Shown here: positions 1-5,384 of the stretch, piece after piece
Layout of the letters: the number at the start of each line of letters is the position of its first letter
Numbering within the stretch: the first letter of the stretch is position 1
Origin: Anaerolineales bacterium UBA3082
GTDB lineage: Bacteria; Chloroflexota; Anaerolineae; UBA7937
NCBI GenBank assembly: GCA_002366595.1
Contig: DFBK01000058.1
Location: 1-12,574 of the forward strand
Length of the DNA: 12,574 nt
Direction of reading: 5' to 3'
Notes under the pieces: model-generated
Seen by the model: the letters and a program-made list of their open reading frames with translations, nothing else
What the model was told of the DNA's origin: nothing
The model's database searches: none
Program-made: the position numbers and the translations under genes

Positions 1-857
1 CAGCCGAGGAGTGGGTCACAGGTTTCAGTGCCGGTGCAGACATCGCCATCATCGCAGATGACATCGGTGTACTCACAAGTGGCCGTCTGCCAAGGCGTCC
101 CGTCAACGCAACTGTCCACCGTACATGCGTTAGTGTCAGCGCAGTCAGGCACGGTCACATCACCGGTTTCTGTTACGCCTTCGCAACCGGTGCTTCCAGC
201 ACAAGAGATCGAGTATTCAGTCGTTCCCGGCCCTGAGGTGTCCACATTGGTCAAGTCAAAGGTCTCCGTTCCGGACGAGCAACTCGCTCCAGCCTCTAGG
301 AGCATAGCTTCCGTTACTGACGTTCCCTGACAGACTTGGATATCGGGCACGCTCATGGTCAGCGTATCCACCGGTATGGCGAAAATCCGGCATTGGGATG
401 GTGGATGGGGCTCAACCACAAGTGGACAGTCGTGAGGCCCTGGGGTGAGATTGGCTTGAATCTTAGCGTTGAGATAGAATTCTTGGCCGCATTCAACAGC
501 GACCGGCGTGCTCAGATCAAAGTCCCACGAGCCCTTCCCATCCAGGCAGCCAAGGTAGTCGGTAGTCTCCCTCGTCCCATCACCGTCAGCGTCGTAGTAT
601 ATCGCGAAGACCCGGCGTGCATTGTGGTTGTTGGTTATGGTAACCCTCACGTTGATATAGAGCGTCTCGCCAGGTTCGCACACCTGGCAACCTGAGATGT
701 TGGTCGCCGTTGCGTCGATGTCCCCAGCAGTGCACTCTGCTCTCAACGGCGCCGCCGGTACTGCTGCCAGGGAGACCGTGCTTAGCAACATGCTCAGCAT
801 CAGGAGTATCGTTCCCGCTGATAGTAGTATGGTACTGATTCGTCTTTTTATCTTCAC
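1..857 (-). CDS. Secreted Cys-rich surface protein, 3' end beyond window
   Basis: The frame is open for 285 codons from a GTG at 857-855 to the left edge, so the C-terminus is missing. A GGGAGG ribosome site (862-867) precedes the start. Residues 1-40 form a signal peptide: basic start (KIKRR), hydrophobic core around 9-32, probable cleavage near SLA-AV. Residues 41-170 look like an extracellular beta-domain with paired Cys and an Asp-rich stretch (YYDADGDGT, 88-95). From about 239 the protein becomes a Cys/Asp-rich segment (ACTVDSC, CDDGDVC, TGTETCDP), the type repeated in large secreted proteins of delta-proteobacteria and Chloroflexota. I infer an exported, disulfide-rich surface or matrix protein of unknown ligand. 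The leader is unusually complex: promoter at 1166-1194, structured RNA, terminator and a coupled small ORF. Signal peptide and reading frame are clear; function is not. Confidence 0.85.
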   Translation of the reverse strand, partial: MKIKRRISTILLSAGTILLMLSMLLSTVSLAAVPAAPLRAECTAGDIDATATNISGCQVCEPGETLYINVRVTITNNHNARRVFAIYYDADGDGTRETTDYLGCLDGKGSWDFDLSTPVAVECGQEFYLNAKIQANLTPGPHDCPLVVEPHPPSQCRIFAIPVDTLTMSVPDIQVCQGTSVTEAMLLEAGASCSSGTETFDLTNVDTSGPGTTEYSISCAGSTGCEGVTETGDVTVPDCADTNACTVDSCVDGTPWQTATCEYTDVICDDGDVCTGTETCDPLLG

Positions 858-867
858 TTTACCTCCC

Positions 868-957
868 TTATTTCGGAGTGAACTCCTTTCCGTGGAATCG
901 ATCTCCCGTAGAACGATTTTTCCACGGAGAACGCTTATCCTTATTAGACTCTTTCAC
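868..957 (-). CDS. Small leader ORF, 29 codons, coupled to the surface-protein gene
   Basis: A GTG at 957-955 is preceded, at 7 nt, by a near-perfect AAGGAGG ribosome site (965-971). The frame runs 29 codons to a TAA at 870-868. The peptide is hydrophilic and basic (begins MKESNKDKRSPW, ends KEFTPK) and has no membrane segment. Its stop codon abuts the GGGAGG of the next gene, so ribosomes ending here could re-initiate at 857, the geometry of translational coupling. The ribosome site can be paired in a hairpin (967-984), and the ORF holds an 8-bp stem (890-927). It may be a regulatory leader peptide or a real small protein. No family was recognised. Confidence 0.5.
   Translation of the reverse strand: MKESNKDKRSPWKNRSTGDRFHGKEFTPK
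890..927 (-). other. Stem-loop inside the leader ORF
   Basis: CCGTGGAA (890-897) and TTCCACGG (920-927) are perfect complements that form an 8-bp stem, extendable by a TCG/CGA inner pairing. It has no T-tract, so it is not an intrinsic terminator. It lies within the 29-codon ORF, where translating ribosomes would open it. Confidence 0.45.
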
Positions 958-966
958 ACCTCAACC

Positions 967-984
967 TCCTTCCCCCTCGAAGGA
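967..984 (-). promoter_or_regulatory. Hairpin that can mask the leader-ORF ribosome site
   Basis: TCCTTC and GAAGGA arms (979-984 and 967-972) pair around a 6-nt loop on the minus-strand transcript. The 3' arm covers most of the AAGGAGG ribosome site at 965-971. When folded it would limit initiation at 957 and, by coupling, at 857. This is inferred from sequence only. Confidence 0.4.
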
Positions 985-1016
985 ACAACCACTATAGGTA
1001 GTTAACAGGAACTGGC

Positions 1017-1054
1017 AAAAGAAAACCGGCCACGGATCTATTTCGTAGCCGGTT
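1017..1054 (-). terminator. Intrinsic terminator in the surface-protein leader, overlapping the conserved RNA element
   Basis: Arms 1044-1054 and 1024-1034 form 10 pairs with one mismatch (AACCGGC core) around a 9-nt loop. On the minus-strand transcript the stem runs into TTTTCTTTT, a textbook intrinsic terminator. It lies about 105-140 nt after the predicted start site and well before the coding region, so it would be conditional. The first arm shares bases 1045-1050 with an alternative stem in the conserved leader element, so the two folds exclude each other. Confidence 0.7.
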
Positions 1055-1118
1055 GCACCACTGGCTCCTCGCCGCTCAGGTGCCCAGACTTGAGTGGCGA
1101 TTCTTCGCCTCTACGCCG
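1035..1118 (-). ncRNA. Candidate cis-regulatory RNA (riboswitch-like), copy 1
   Basis: A structured element begins about 45 nt into the leader of the surface-protein gene and recurs at 2011-2092 in the leader of the response regulator. A 24-nt block is identical in the two (1040-1063 and 2015-2038). Upstream of it, similar blocks align (TGCCCAGA, GCCTCT, in plus-strand terms) and an outer stem, CGCC...GGCG here, is replaced by ATCGC...GCGAT in copy 2. A 6-position stem (1045-1050 with 1063-1068) closes a 12-nt loop that is the same in both copies. The stem competes with the terminator at 1017-1054. I could not match it to the cobalamin, TPP, FMN, SAM, c-di-GMP-I/II, c-di-AMP or T-box consensus. 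The ligand is unknown; a protein-binding attenuator is also possible. Confidence 0.6.
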
Positions 1119-1150
1119 ATGTGGAAAAGTAATAACAGAACTATAAACTC

Positions 1151-1166
1151 TAGTACCTTGGTACTA
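1151..1166. promoter_or_regulatory. Perfect inverted repeat over the transcription start
   Basis: TAGTACC-TT-GGTACTA is a perfect 7-bp inverted repeat that touches the -10 box and spans the predicted +1 near 1159. It is either an operator or a 5'-end hairpin of the transcript. A similar repeat (2129-2142, flanked by TACTA) sits at the same place in the response-regulator promoter. Confidence 0.55.
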
Positions 1167-1194
1167 TTATACAATGAAAATGCCCATAAGTCAA
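1166..1194 (-). promoter_or_regulatory. Sigma70-type promoter of the surface-protein gene
   Basis: -35 TTGACT (1189-1194), 17-bp spacer, -10 TATAAT (1166-1171), reading leftward. Predicted start is near 1159, giving a leader of about 300 nt. Confidence 0.8.
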
Positions 1195-1209
1195 CCCCTA
1201 CCAGCGGTT

Positions 1210-1229
1210 TTTGGTTAAGGTTTGGTTAA
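1210..1229. promoter_or_regulatory. 11-bp-phased direct repeats, candidate OmpR/PhoB-family site
   Basis: TTTGGTTAA occurs twice (1210-1218 and 1221-1229) with an 11-bp period, in the gap between the response-regulator stop and the -35 of the surface-protein promoter. OmpR/PhoB-family regulators bind tandem half-sites spaced by one helical turn just upstream of -35 boxes. The neighbouring regulator is the obvious candidate to bind here; that link is inferred. Confidence 0.55.
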
Positions 1230-1236
1230 CGTGGCT

Positions 1237-1962
1237 CTATGATAGCGTCTGGTTCAGGGTTTCGCGGTTGAATCTTCGTCGTTCGAAGAGGTAGCCGAAG
1301 CCACGGACGTTGAGGATATGAAGTGGTTTTTCGGGAACGGCCTCGATCTTCTTTCGCAGGTTATGGATATGCACCTTCAGCAACTTGCGGGCCTCATCAG
1401 AAGGGCAATCGTAACCCTGTACCTGCCTCACGAGGCTCCGATAGGTGAGAGCACGCCCGGAGTTGTTCAACAAACAACGCAGGATTTCGAACTCGGTAGG
1501 GGTGAGGTCCGCAGGCCTACCCTCCACCCTCACTTCGCGCCGAAAGACGTTTATGGCTAGTGTGCCGATATCGAACTGTCCAGCATGGCCTGGCCGGGCC
1601 AAACCCACACGGCGCAGCAGGGCATATAACTGCGACAGAAATATTCGCGTGGTGAAAGGCTTGAGGAGGTGGGCGTCTCCCCCGGCATTTAGAGCACGGG
1701 CCAAGGCAAACTCCTGCCCTCTTCTCCCCACCACAAGCAAAGGAGCGATGGTCCGCTCTCGTATTTCCCCGCACAGGTCGTGCTCCCAACTGCCCGGCGG
1801 ACCTAGGCCCAAGACCACGGCGTCTGGAGCCTCTTCGTTGAGTTGCCGCAGAGCCTCCTCCCCTTCCGTGGCAATGAAGGTTACCATCTCCTCCGCTTGG
1901 AGGATCTCAGCCATGCGATCCGCTATTCGCTTATCTGAATCTATTACCAGTATCGTGGTCAA
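1237..1962 (-). CDS. OmpR/PhoB-family response regulator with degenerate receiver
   Basis: The 241-aa protein has a receiver domain (about 2-120) and a winged-helix DNA-binding domain (about 130-232; LTPTEFEILRCLL, VHIHNLRKKIE, VRGFGYLFE). The acidic pocket is partly kept (D8, D10) and so is the switch Lys (K101 in KPF). The phospho-acceptor Asp is a Gly (G52 in VVLGLG), and the conserved Thr/Ser is also replaced (V78-G79-R80). It therefore probably works without phosphorylation or senses another signal; no histidine kinase is next to it. The start is TTG at 1962, with AGGAG at 9 nt upstream inside a small GCAGG/CCTGC hairpin. The DNA-binding domain should recognise direct repeats such as those at 1210-1229. 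The leader carries copy 2 of the conserved RNA element. Confidence 0.9.
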   Translation of the reverse strand: MTTILVIDSDKRIADRMAEILQAEEMVTFIATEGEEALRQLNEEAPDAVVLGLGPPGSWEHDLCGEIRERTIAPLLVVGRRGQEFALARALNAGGDAHLLKPFTTRIFLSQLYALLRRVGLARPGHAGQFDIGTLAINVFRREVRVEGRPADLTPTEFEILRCLLNNSGRALTYRSLVRQVQGYDCPSDEARKLLKVHIHNLRKKIEAVPEKPLHILNVRGFGYLFERRRFNRETLNQTLS

Positions 1963-2010
1963 CTGGCAGGTCTCCTGCTGCTATGAGCCGTTTACTGGTC
2001 AACTTGCTAC

Positions 2011-2092
2011 AAAGATTTCGTAGCCGGTTGCACCACTGTCTACCCATCGCTGAGTTGCCCAGAGTTGGGCGATGATTCACGGCCTCTGCTCC
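2011..2092 (-). ncRNA. Candidate cis-regulatory RNA (riboswitch-like), copy 2
   Basis: This copy lies in the response-regulator leader, at nearly the same distance from its promoter as copy 1. The stem 2020-2025/2038-2043 has five pairs (GTAGCC with GTCTAC), closing the 12-nt loop shared with copy 1. Here positions t2021-a2042 pair where copy 1 has a mismatch, while one inner pair is lost. An alternative stem (GCTAC 2006-2010 with GTAGC 2020-2024, plus CAAC/GTTG) again competes for the same arm, but no T-tract follows. This copy may act on translation of the TTG start or may have lost its terminator. Confidence 0.55.
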
Positions 2093-2128
2093 ACTACTCT
2101 TGACCCAGGCCCTCGGCAAGCGATAGTA

Positions 2129-2142
2129 CCGCAGCACTGCGG
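2129..2142. promoter_or_regulatory. Inverted repeat over the regulator's transcription start
   Basis: CCGCAG-CA-CTGCGG lies just downstream of the -10 box and spans the predicted +1 near 2138. It is an operator or a 5' transcript hairpin, and is positioned like the repeat at 1151-1166. Confidence 0.45.
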
Positions 2143-2144
2143 CT

Positions 2145-2173
2145 AGTATAGCGGTAAAGTGACCTCTTGTCAA
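2145..2173 (-). promoter_or_regulatory. Sigma70-type promoter of the response regulator
   Basis: -35 TTGACA (2168-2173), 17-bp spacer, -10 TATACT (2145-2150), leftward. The leader to the TTG start is about 175 nt and contains the conserved RNA element. Confidence 0.8.
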
Positions 2174-2242
2174 GTGCTAAAAGTGGCATGCATCCAAGAG
2201 TGCTAGAGTCTGAAACCCTCAATCAATGTCTCAATGTCCACG

Positions 2243-2276
2243 AAAAAGCCTCCTCTAGGCACGAAAGGAGGCTTTT
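2243..2276 (-). terminator. Terminator of the serine tRNA operon
   Basis: AAAAGCCTCC and GGAGGCTTTTT arms pair perfectly around a 13-nt loop and end in a T-run on the minus strand. The A-run on the other arm also allows termination in the plus direction. Confidence 0.85.
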
Positions 2277-2330
2277 GCCTGCACTCAATGATTCGTAGTC
2301 AGTCGCTCTCTCCAGTTGAGCTACAGGCAC
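2275..2330 (-). pseudogene. tRNA-Arg(ACG) remnant lacking the T arm
   Basis: One base after the CCA of tRNA-Ser(GCU) comes a tRNA-like 5' half: acceptor strand GTGCCTG, TA, D arm GCTC...GAGC, and an anticodon arm with loop CTACGAA (anticodon ACG; one mismatch in the 5-bp stem). After five more bases the sequence reads CAGGCAA, which can pair with six of the seven acceptor bases, and then enters the terminator. No T stem, T loop (TTCRA) or CCA is present. About 56 nt remain where roughly 77 are expected. Most likely this is a deleted tRNA gene; an expressed T-armless tRNA-like RNA is a less likely alternative. Confidence 0.6.
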
Positions 2331-2331
2331 A

Positions 2332-2427
2332 TGGCGGAGAGGGTGGGATTTGAACCCACGAAGGAGGTTTTAGCCCCCTTAGTCGCTTAGCAGGCGACCG
2401 CACTAGACCGGACTATGCGACCTCTCC
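2332..2427 (-). tRNA. tRNA-Ser(GCU)
   Basis: Acceptor stem GGAGAGG/CCTCTCC, anticodon arm GTCGC-CTGCTAA-GCGAC (anticodon GCT), long class II variable arm and T arm GTGGG-TTCAAAT-CCCAC. Discriminator G and an encoded CCA (2332-2334) are present. It reads AGC/AGU. Only 3 nt separate it from tRNA-Ser(UGA). Confidence 0.95.
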
Positions 2428-2430
2428 ACA

Positions 2431-2521
<91 letters not shown>

Positions 2522-2526
2522 AATCA

Positions 2527-2555
2527 AGTATAACACCTCTGTCCCATGGTGTCAA
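2527..2555 (-). promoter_or_regulatory. Promoter of the serine tRNA operon
   Basis: -35 TTGACA (2550-2555), 17-bp spacer, -10 TATACT (2527-2532). Only 5 nt (2522-2526) lie between the -10 box and the first base of the mature tRNA. Transcription should start at or within a few bases of the tRNA 5' end. Confidence 0.8.
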
Positions 2556-2573
2556 TTGCGGGGGGAGCCTTTT

Positions 2574-2762
2574 TTATTCGCTCTGGGGCTCAATAGTCAC
2601 CTTGAGCCTGGCAGGAGCCTTACTCCCTACTATCCATTTCTGGATGTAGAGTGCACCCACCTTCAGCGGATAGCCTGGCTCGACTACCTCTTGATATCGA
2701 AAGGTATTCTTCGTTGCTTTCTCGAAGGTGAACTCGATGGCGATTTTTCTCTTCTCCTCCAT
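2574..2762 (-). CDS. Small conserved-looking protein, 62 aa
   Basis: ATG at 2762, with GAGGAG about 9 nt upstream. The sequence alternates like a small beta-sheet protein (IAIEFTFEKATKNTF, GALYIQKW, ARLKVTIEP), with no signal peptide, membrane helix, Cys or His cluster. It resembles, from memory, a family of short cytoplasmic proteins with an 'FTFEK-TKNT-RY' start and a 'LYVQKW' middle seen in many bacteria; no function is known to me. It follows serS by 38 nt on the same strand and is probably co-transcribed with it. No hairpin lies between it and the tRNA promoter. Confidence 0.75.
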   Translation of the reverse strand: MEEKRKIAIEFTFEKATKNTFRYQEVVEPGYPLKVGALYIQKWIVGSKAPARLKVTIEPQSE

Positions 2763-2800
2763 ACTTCTCTCTCCTCAAGGCGGTGAGGTGGTTTTATATG

Positions 2801-4084
2801 TTATATGTCCGCTCTTCTATGAGCAGGGATCTTCTCCAAGCCGCCCATGTATGGTCGTAGGACTGGGGGGATTACGATGCTCCCGTCAGGCTCTTGGTAG
2901 TTCTCTAGGATGGCGATCATGGTGCGGGGCAAAGCCAACCCTGAGCCGTTGATGGTATGGACGAACTCCGGCTTAGCACCCGGCTCCCGGCGGAAACGGA
3001 TGTTGGCCCGCCGGGCCTGGAAATCGCGGCAGTTGCTCAAGGTGCTAACCTCTAGCCATTCCCCACAACCAGGGGCCCACATCTCCAGATCGTAGGCCAT
3101 TGCCGCGGCGAACCCTAAATCTCCCGTACAAAGTTGTTTCGCTCGGTAAGGGATTCCCAACTGACGGCAGATCTCCTCCGCATCGGTTATCATGGCTTCT
3201 AGTTCAGAATCGGACTTTTCTGGCGTCGTAAACTTGTACATCTCTACTTTGTCGAACTGATGGACCCGTTTTATGCCCCGTACATCACGCCCCGCTGACA
3301 TCTTCTCTCGGCGGAAGCAAGGGGTATAGGCTACATAGTGGAGGGGCAGGGTGCCGGGCTCTAGTATCTCGTCGCGGTGGAGGTTTGTGAGTGGAACCTC
3401 GGCGGTGGGCACCAGCCAGATGTCATCCTCCACATCGTGGTAAAGGTTATCGTAGAATTTGGGCAGTTGGGCCGAGCCCAACATAATCTCTTCTTTGACG
3501 ACGAAGGGGGGGTAGATCTCTTTGTAGTCTTGCTCTTGAGTATGTAGATCCAGCATCCAGGTGATAAGGGCCCGCTGAAGTTTGGCTCCCAGGCCTTGGA
3601 GGATGTAGAAGCGGGTGCCGGACAACTTAACCCCTCGCTTGAAGTCTATGATCCCCAGGGTGGGCCCCAGGTCCCAGTGGGGGAGGGGCTCGAAGTCGAA
3701 CTCTCGGGGTTCTCCCTCCTGACGCACTATCACGTTCTCGCTCTCGTCCTTGCCCACCGGCACTAAAGGGTGAGGCAGGTTAGGCAGTTGGAGCAAGAGG
3801 CGGTTCAGTTCTTCTTCGATGCTTTTGACCTCCTGATCCAGGGCCTTTATCTCCTCACCTAAGCGCCTCATCTCCTCGATGAGGACCTGGTCCTTCTCCT
3901 TCATCTGGCTTATCTCTTTAGAGGTGACGTTCCTTTGGTGTTTTAGCCCTTGGACATCAGCCAAAAGGGTTCGCCATCTTTCATCCAACTCTAGTATTTC
4001 ATCGATAGGGGCCATCTCGTTGCGCTTAATCAGCGCCTCTTTTACCTCCTCGGGGTGCTGGCGGATATATTTGAGATCTAGCAC
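2801..4084 (-). CDS. serS: Seryl-tRNA synthetase
   Basis: This 427-aa class II aminoacyl-tRNA synthetase charges tRNA-Ser with serine in the cytoplasm. Residues 1-105 form the N-terminal helical hairpin that grips the long variable arm of tRNA-Ser. The catalytic core follows: serine/ATP-binding segment PTAEVPLTN (226-234), motif 2 (TPCFRRE, 254-260, then AGRDVRGIKRVHQFDKVE, 264-281) and motif 3 (NGSGLALPRT...ENYQ, 379-397). Length and motifs are typical. The start is GTG at 4084 with GGGAGG (4094-4099) 9 nt upstream, and a promoter lies at 4117-4145. No T-box leader is seen; the leader is too short. Downstream on the same strand are a 62-aa protein and both serine tRNAs, so the enzyme and its substrates are clustered. 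Confidence 0.98.
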   Translation of the reverse strand: MLDLKYIRQHPEEVKEALIKRNEMAPIDEILELDERWRTLLADVQGLKHQRNVTSKEISQMKEKDQVLIEEMRRLGEEIKALDQEVKSIEEELNRLLLQLPNLPHPLVPVGKDESENVIVRQEGEPREFDFEPLPHWDLGPTLGIIDFKRGVKLSGTRFYILQGLGAKLQRALITWMLDLHTQEQDYKEIYPPFVVKEEIMLGSAQLPKFYDNLYHDVEDDIWLVPTAEVPLTNLHRDEILEPGTLPLHYVAYTPCFRREKMSAGRDVRGIKRVHQFDKVEMYKFTTPEKSDSELEAMITDAEEICRQLGIPYRAKQLCTGDLGFAAAMAYDLEMWAPGCGEWLEVSTLSNCRDFQARRANIRFRREPGAKPEFVHTINGSGLALPRTMIAILENYQEPDGSIVIPPVLRPYMGGLEKIPAHRRADI

Positions 4085-4116
4085 GGCCCTCGGCCTCCCA
4101 GATATGCTTATTGGTC

Positions 4117-4145
4117 ATTATATCGCTTTTCTACCTGGCTGGCAA
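4117..4145 (-). promoter_or_regulatory. Promoter of serS
   Basis: -35 TTGCCA (4140-4145), 17-bp spacer, -10 TATAAT (4117-4122). Transcript start is expected near 4110, leaving a leader of about 26 nt. Confidence 0.75.
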
Positions 4146-4148
4146 AGT

Positions 4149-4172
4149 AAAAGGAGCCAAAAGGCTCCTTTT
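4149..4172. terminator. Symmetric terminator after the radical SAM gene
   Basis: AAAAGGAGCC and GGCTCCTTTT are perfect 10-bp arms around AAAA. It ends transcription of the gene stopping at 4198 and lies just outside the serS promoter. The symmetry makes it bidirectional. Confidence 0.85.
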
Positions 4173-4197
4173 AGCGGTCAAACTAGAGGTTCGAGAA

Positions 4198-5373
4198 TCA
4201 AAGGAGGACTTTGTGGCCTAGTGTATTTAGGCAGTTGCAGGCAGCATTACATACACCTAGTTCTCTGCGCAAGGTGTGCGTCTCTTTGCAAAGCGCAACT
4301 TGACTTTCTGGGAAATAGTTTTGGATTACGGGTATAATCGCCGCGTAGATCTCTTTTCGTCGCCCATGGGGGAGATGATAGTGGGAGCCCTGCTTAACCA
4401 AGTCTGGCGGCTCCCAATCCATGGGGGGGATACCCCATTTCTCGGCCCAAAGAGAAAGTTGGGTGTTCTTCTCGCGATAGGTACCCAGGGTGATACGCGA
4501 GGGTCTATGTCCCGCTTTCCTCGTCGCCTTGAAGAAATCGAGGTAGATAGCCTGCCATCCAGGAGGTGTTAAGATGGGGTCAAGCCGCCAGCGATAATTG
4601 TAGCCCCAGGCTTGGGCTTTCAAGCCCGCCTCCAGTCGGCGGTCGATAGGGGGGGCGATCCCTTCCCATAAATCGGCTATTGGTTGGGGGTTGAGGCTGA
4701 AACTGGCGATGACCTTGTGGTTATGGGGCAAATCTTGGAGTTGGTCAACATTTGCGCTCTTGGTGAGCAAGACGAGTTCGGCATTGTTGGGGTTCTGTTT
4801 TGGGTTCCCGAACAAGGGGATAATCCATCGGGTGATGCCCGTGTATCTGTCGTAGAGGAGGCTATCGGAGCAATCTATTCCCAACCCCAAGGTGGTATGA
4901 GGAGGACAGGTCATTAGCCACTTCTTGACTTCCCGTTTCATGTCATCATAGTTGGTATAGATGAGATGGCGGCGAGGGTCGCGCTTGATGCGGTGGGTCA
5001 GAATAAGGAAACAACTCCGGCATAGGAGGCCGCAGGGGCCACTGCCGATGGCCAAGTCATACCAGATAGGGGGGCACCAAGTTTCCTTCCGCTCTTTCTT
5101 GCTGAGGGAGAAATGCTTGATGAAAGAACTTTTGCGTTGCCCCTCAAAAATGGAGACTTCCTGGTCGAGGCCTGTGATGTGTGGCGACAGGGGGACCTCT
5201 TTCCACTCTTCCCTCCGTACCCTCTCATCCACCCACCAAGTCAAGGACTTTCTCGCCATATCGAATCGCCTATTGCAAAGAAGTGGTGCACAAACTACAA
5301 TGTCCTCAAGGTGCCCAAGCCGGTTCTCATTGATGATGGCATGAATGTCTTTCAAAGTCAAGGCGTTCGCCAA
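4198..5373 (-). CDS. SplB-like radical SAM protein, partner of TcmP
   Basis: The protein carries CGLLCRSCF, a CX3CX2C radical SAM cluster motif (C114, C118, C121 from the TTG start). The C-terminus (ALCKET..LRRELG...CNCL) resembles the end of spore photoproduct lyase-type proteins, so I place it in the SplB-like branch. Such enzymes use a [4Fe-4S] cluster and SAM to make a 5'-deoxyadenosyl radical; the substrate is unknown. The longest frame begins at TTG 5373, 11 nt from the divergent tcmP start and without a ribosome site. The ATG at 5259 (MARKSLTWW, residue 39) may be the true start, since a good tcmP promoter lies between the two. The divergent TcmP gene supports the pair assignment. Family: fairly sure. 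Exact role: unknown. Confidence 0.75.
   Translation of the reverse strand: MANALTLKDIHAIINENRLGHLEDIVVCAPLLCNRRFDMARKSLTWWVDERVRREEWKEVPLSPHITGLDQEVSIFEGQRKSSFIKHFSLSKKERKETWCPPIWYDLAIGSGPCGLLCRSCFLILTHRIKRDPRRHLIYTNYDDMKREVKKWLMTCPPHTTLGLGIDCSDSLLYDRYTGITRWIIPLFGNPKQNPNNAELVLLTKSANVDQLQDLPHNHKVIASFSLNPQPIADLWEGIAPPIDRRLEAGLKAQAWGYNYRWRLDPILTPPGWQAIYLDFFKATRKAGHRPSRITLGTYREKNTQLSLWAEKWGIPPMDWEPPDLVKQGSHYHLPHGRRKEIYAAIIPVIQNYFPESQVALCKETHTLRRELGVCNAACNCLNTLGHKVLL
5273..5301 (+). promoter_or_regulatory. Probable tcmP promoter
   Basis: TTGCAA (5273-5278), 17-bp spacer, TACAAT (5296-5301), about 75 nt before the tcmP start. It lies inside the N-terminal extension of the opposing frame, which argues that the radical SAM gene may start at 5259. 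Confidence 0.5.
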
Positions 5374-5384
5374 GGAGGGGAGCG

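Noticed and set aside
28..1005. Three plus-strand ORFs covering the left end
   Set aside because: They lie antisense to a continuous minus-strand frame with signal peptide and ribosome site, or to its leader; their composition is low-complexity.
1035..1068. T-box-like sequence (GTGGTGCAACC followed by a terminator) in leader copy 1
   Set aside because: The UGGN-ACC spacing is wrong, there is no Stem I or specifier loop in the short leader, and the genes are not amino-acid or synthetase genes.
1017..1080. c-di-GMP-I (GEMM) resemblance on the plus strand (GGCAAA...AGCCGGTTGC)
   Set aside because: The invariant GACGCAAAGC core is missing, and on that strand it would not precede a gene.
1963..1980. 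B12-box-like GCAGGAGACCTGCC before the regulator start
   Set aside because: The rest of a cobalamin riboswitch core is absent; the motif is explained by a ribosome site within a short hairpin.
1445..2023. 192-codon plus-strand ORF
   Set aside because: Antisense shadow of the response regulator, with no ribosome site or protein-family resemblance.
1931..2173. 80-codon minus-strand ORF across leader copy 2
   Set aside because: It overlaps the promoter and the conserved RNA element, whose similarity to copy 1 follows stems and loops rather than codons.
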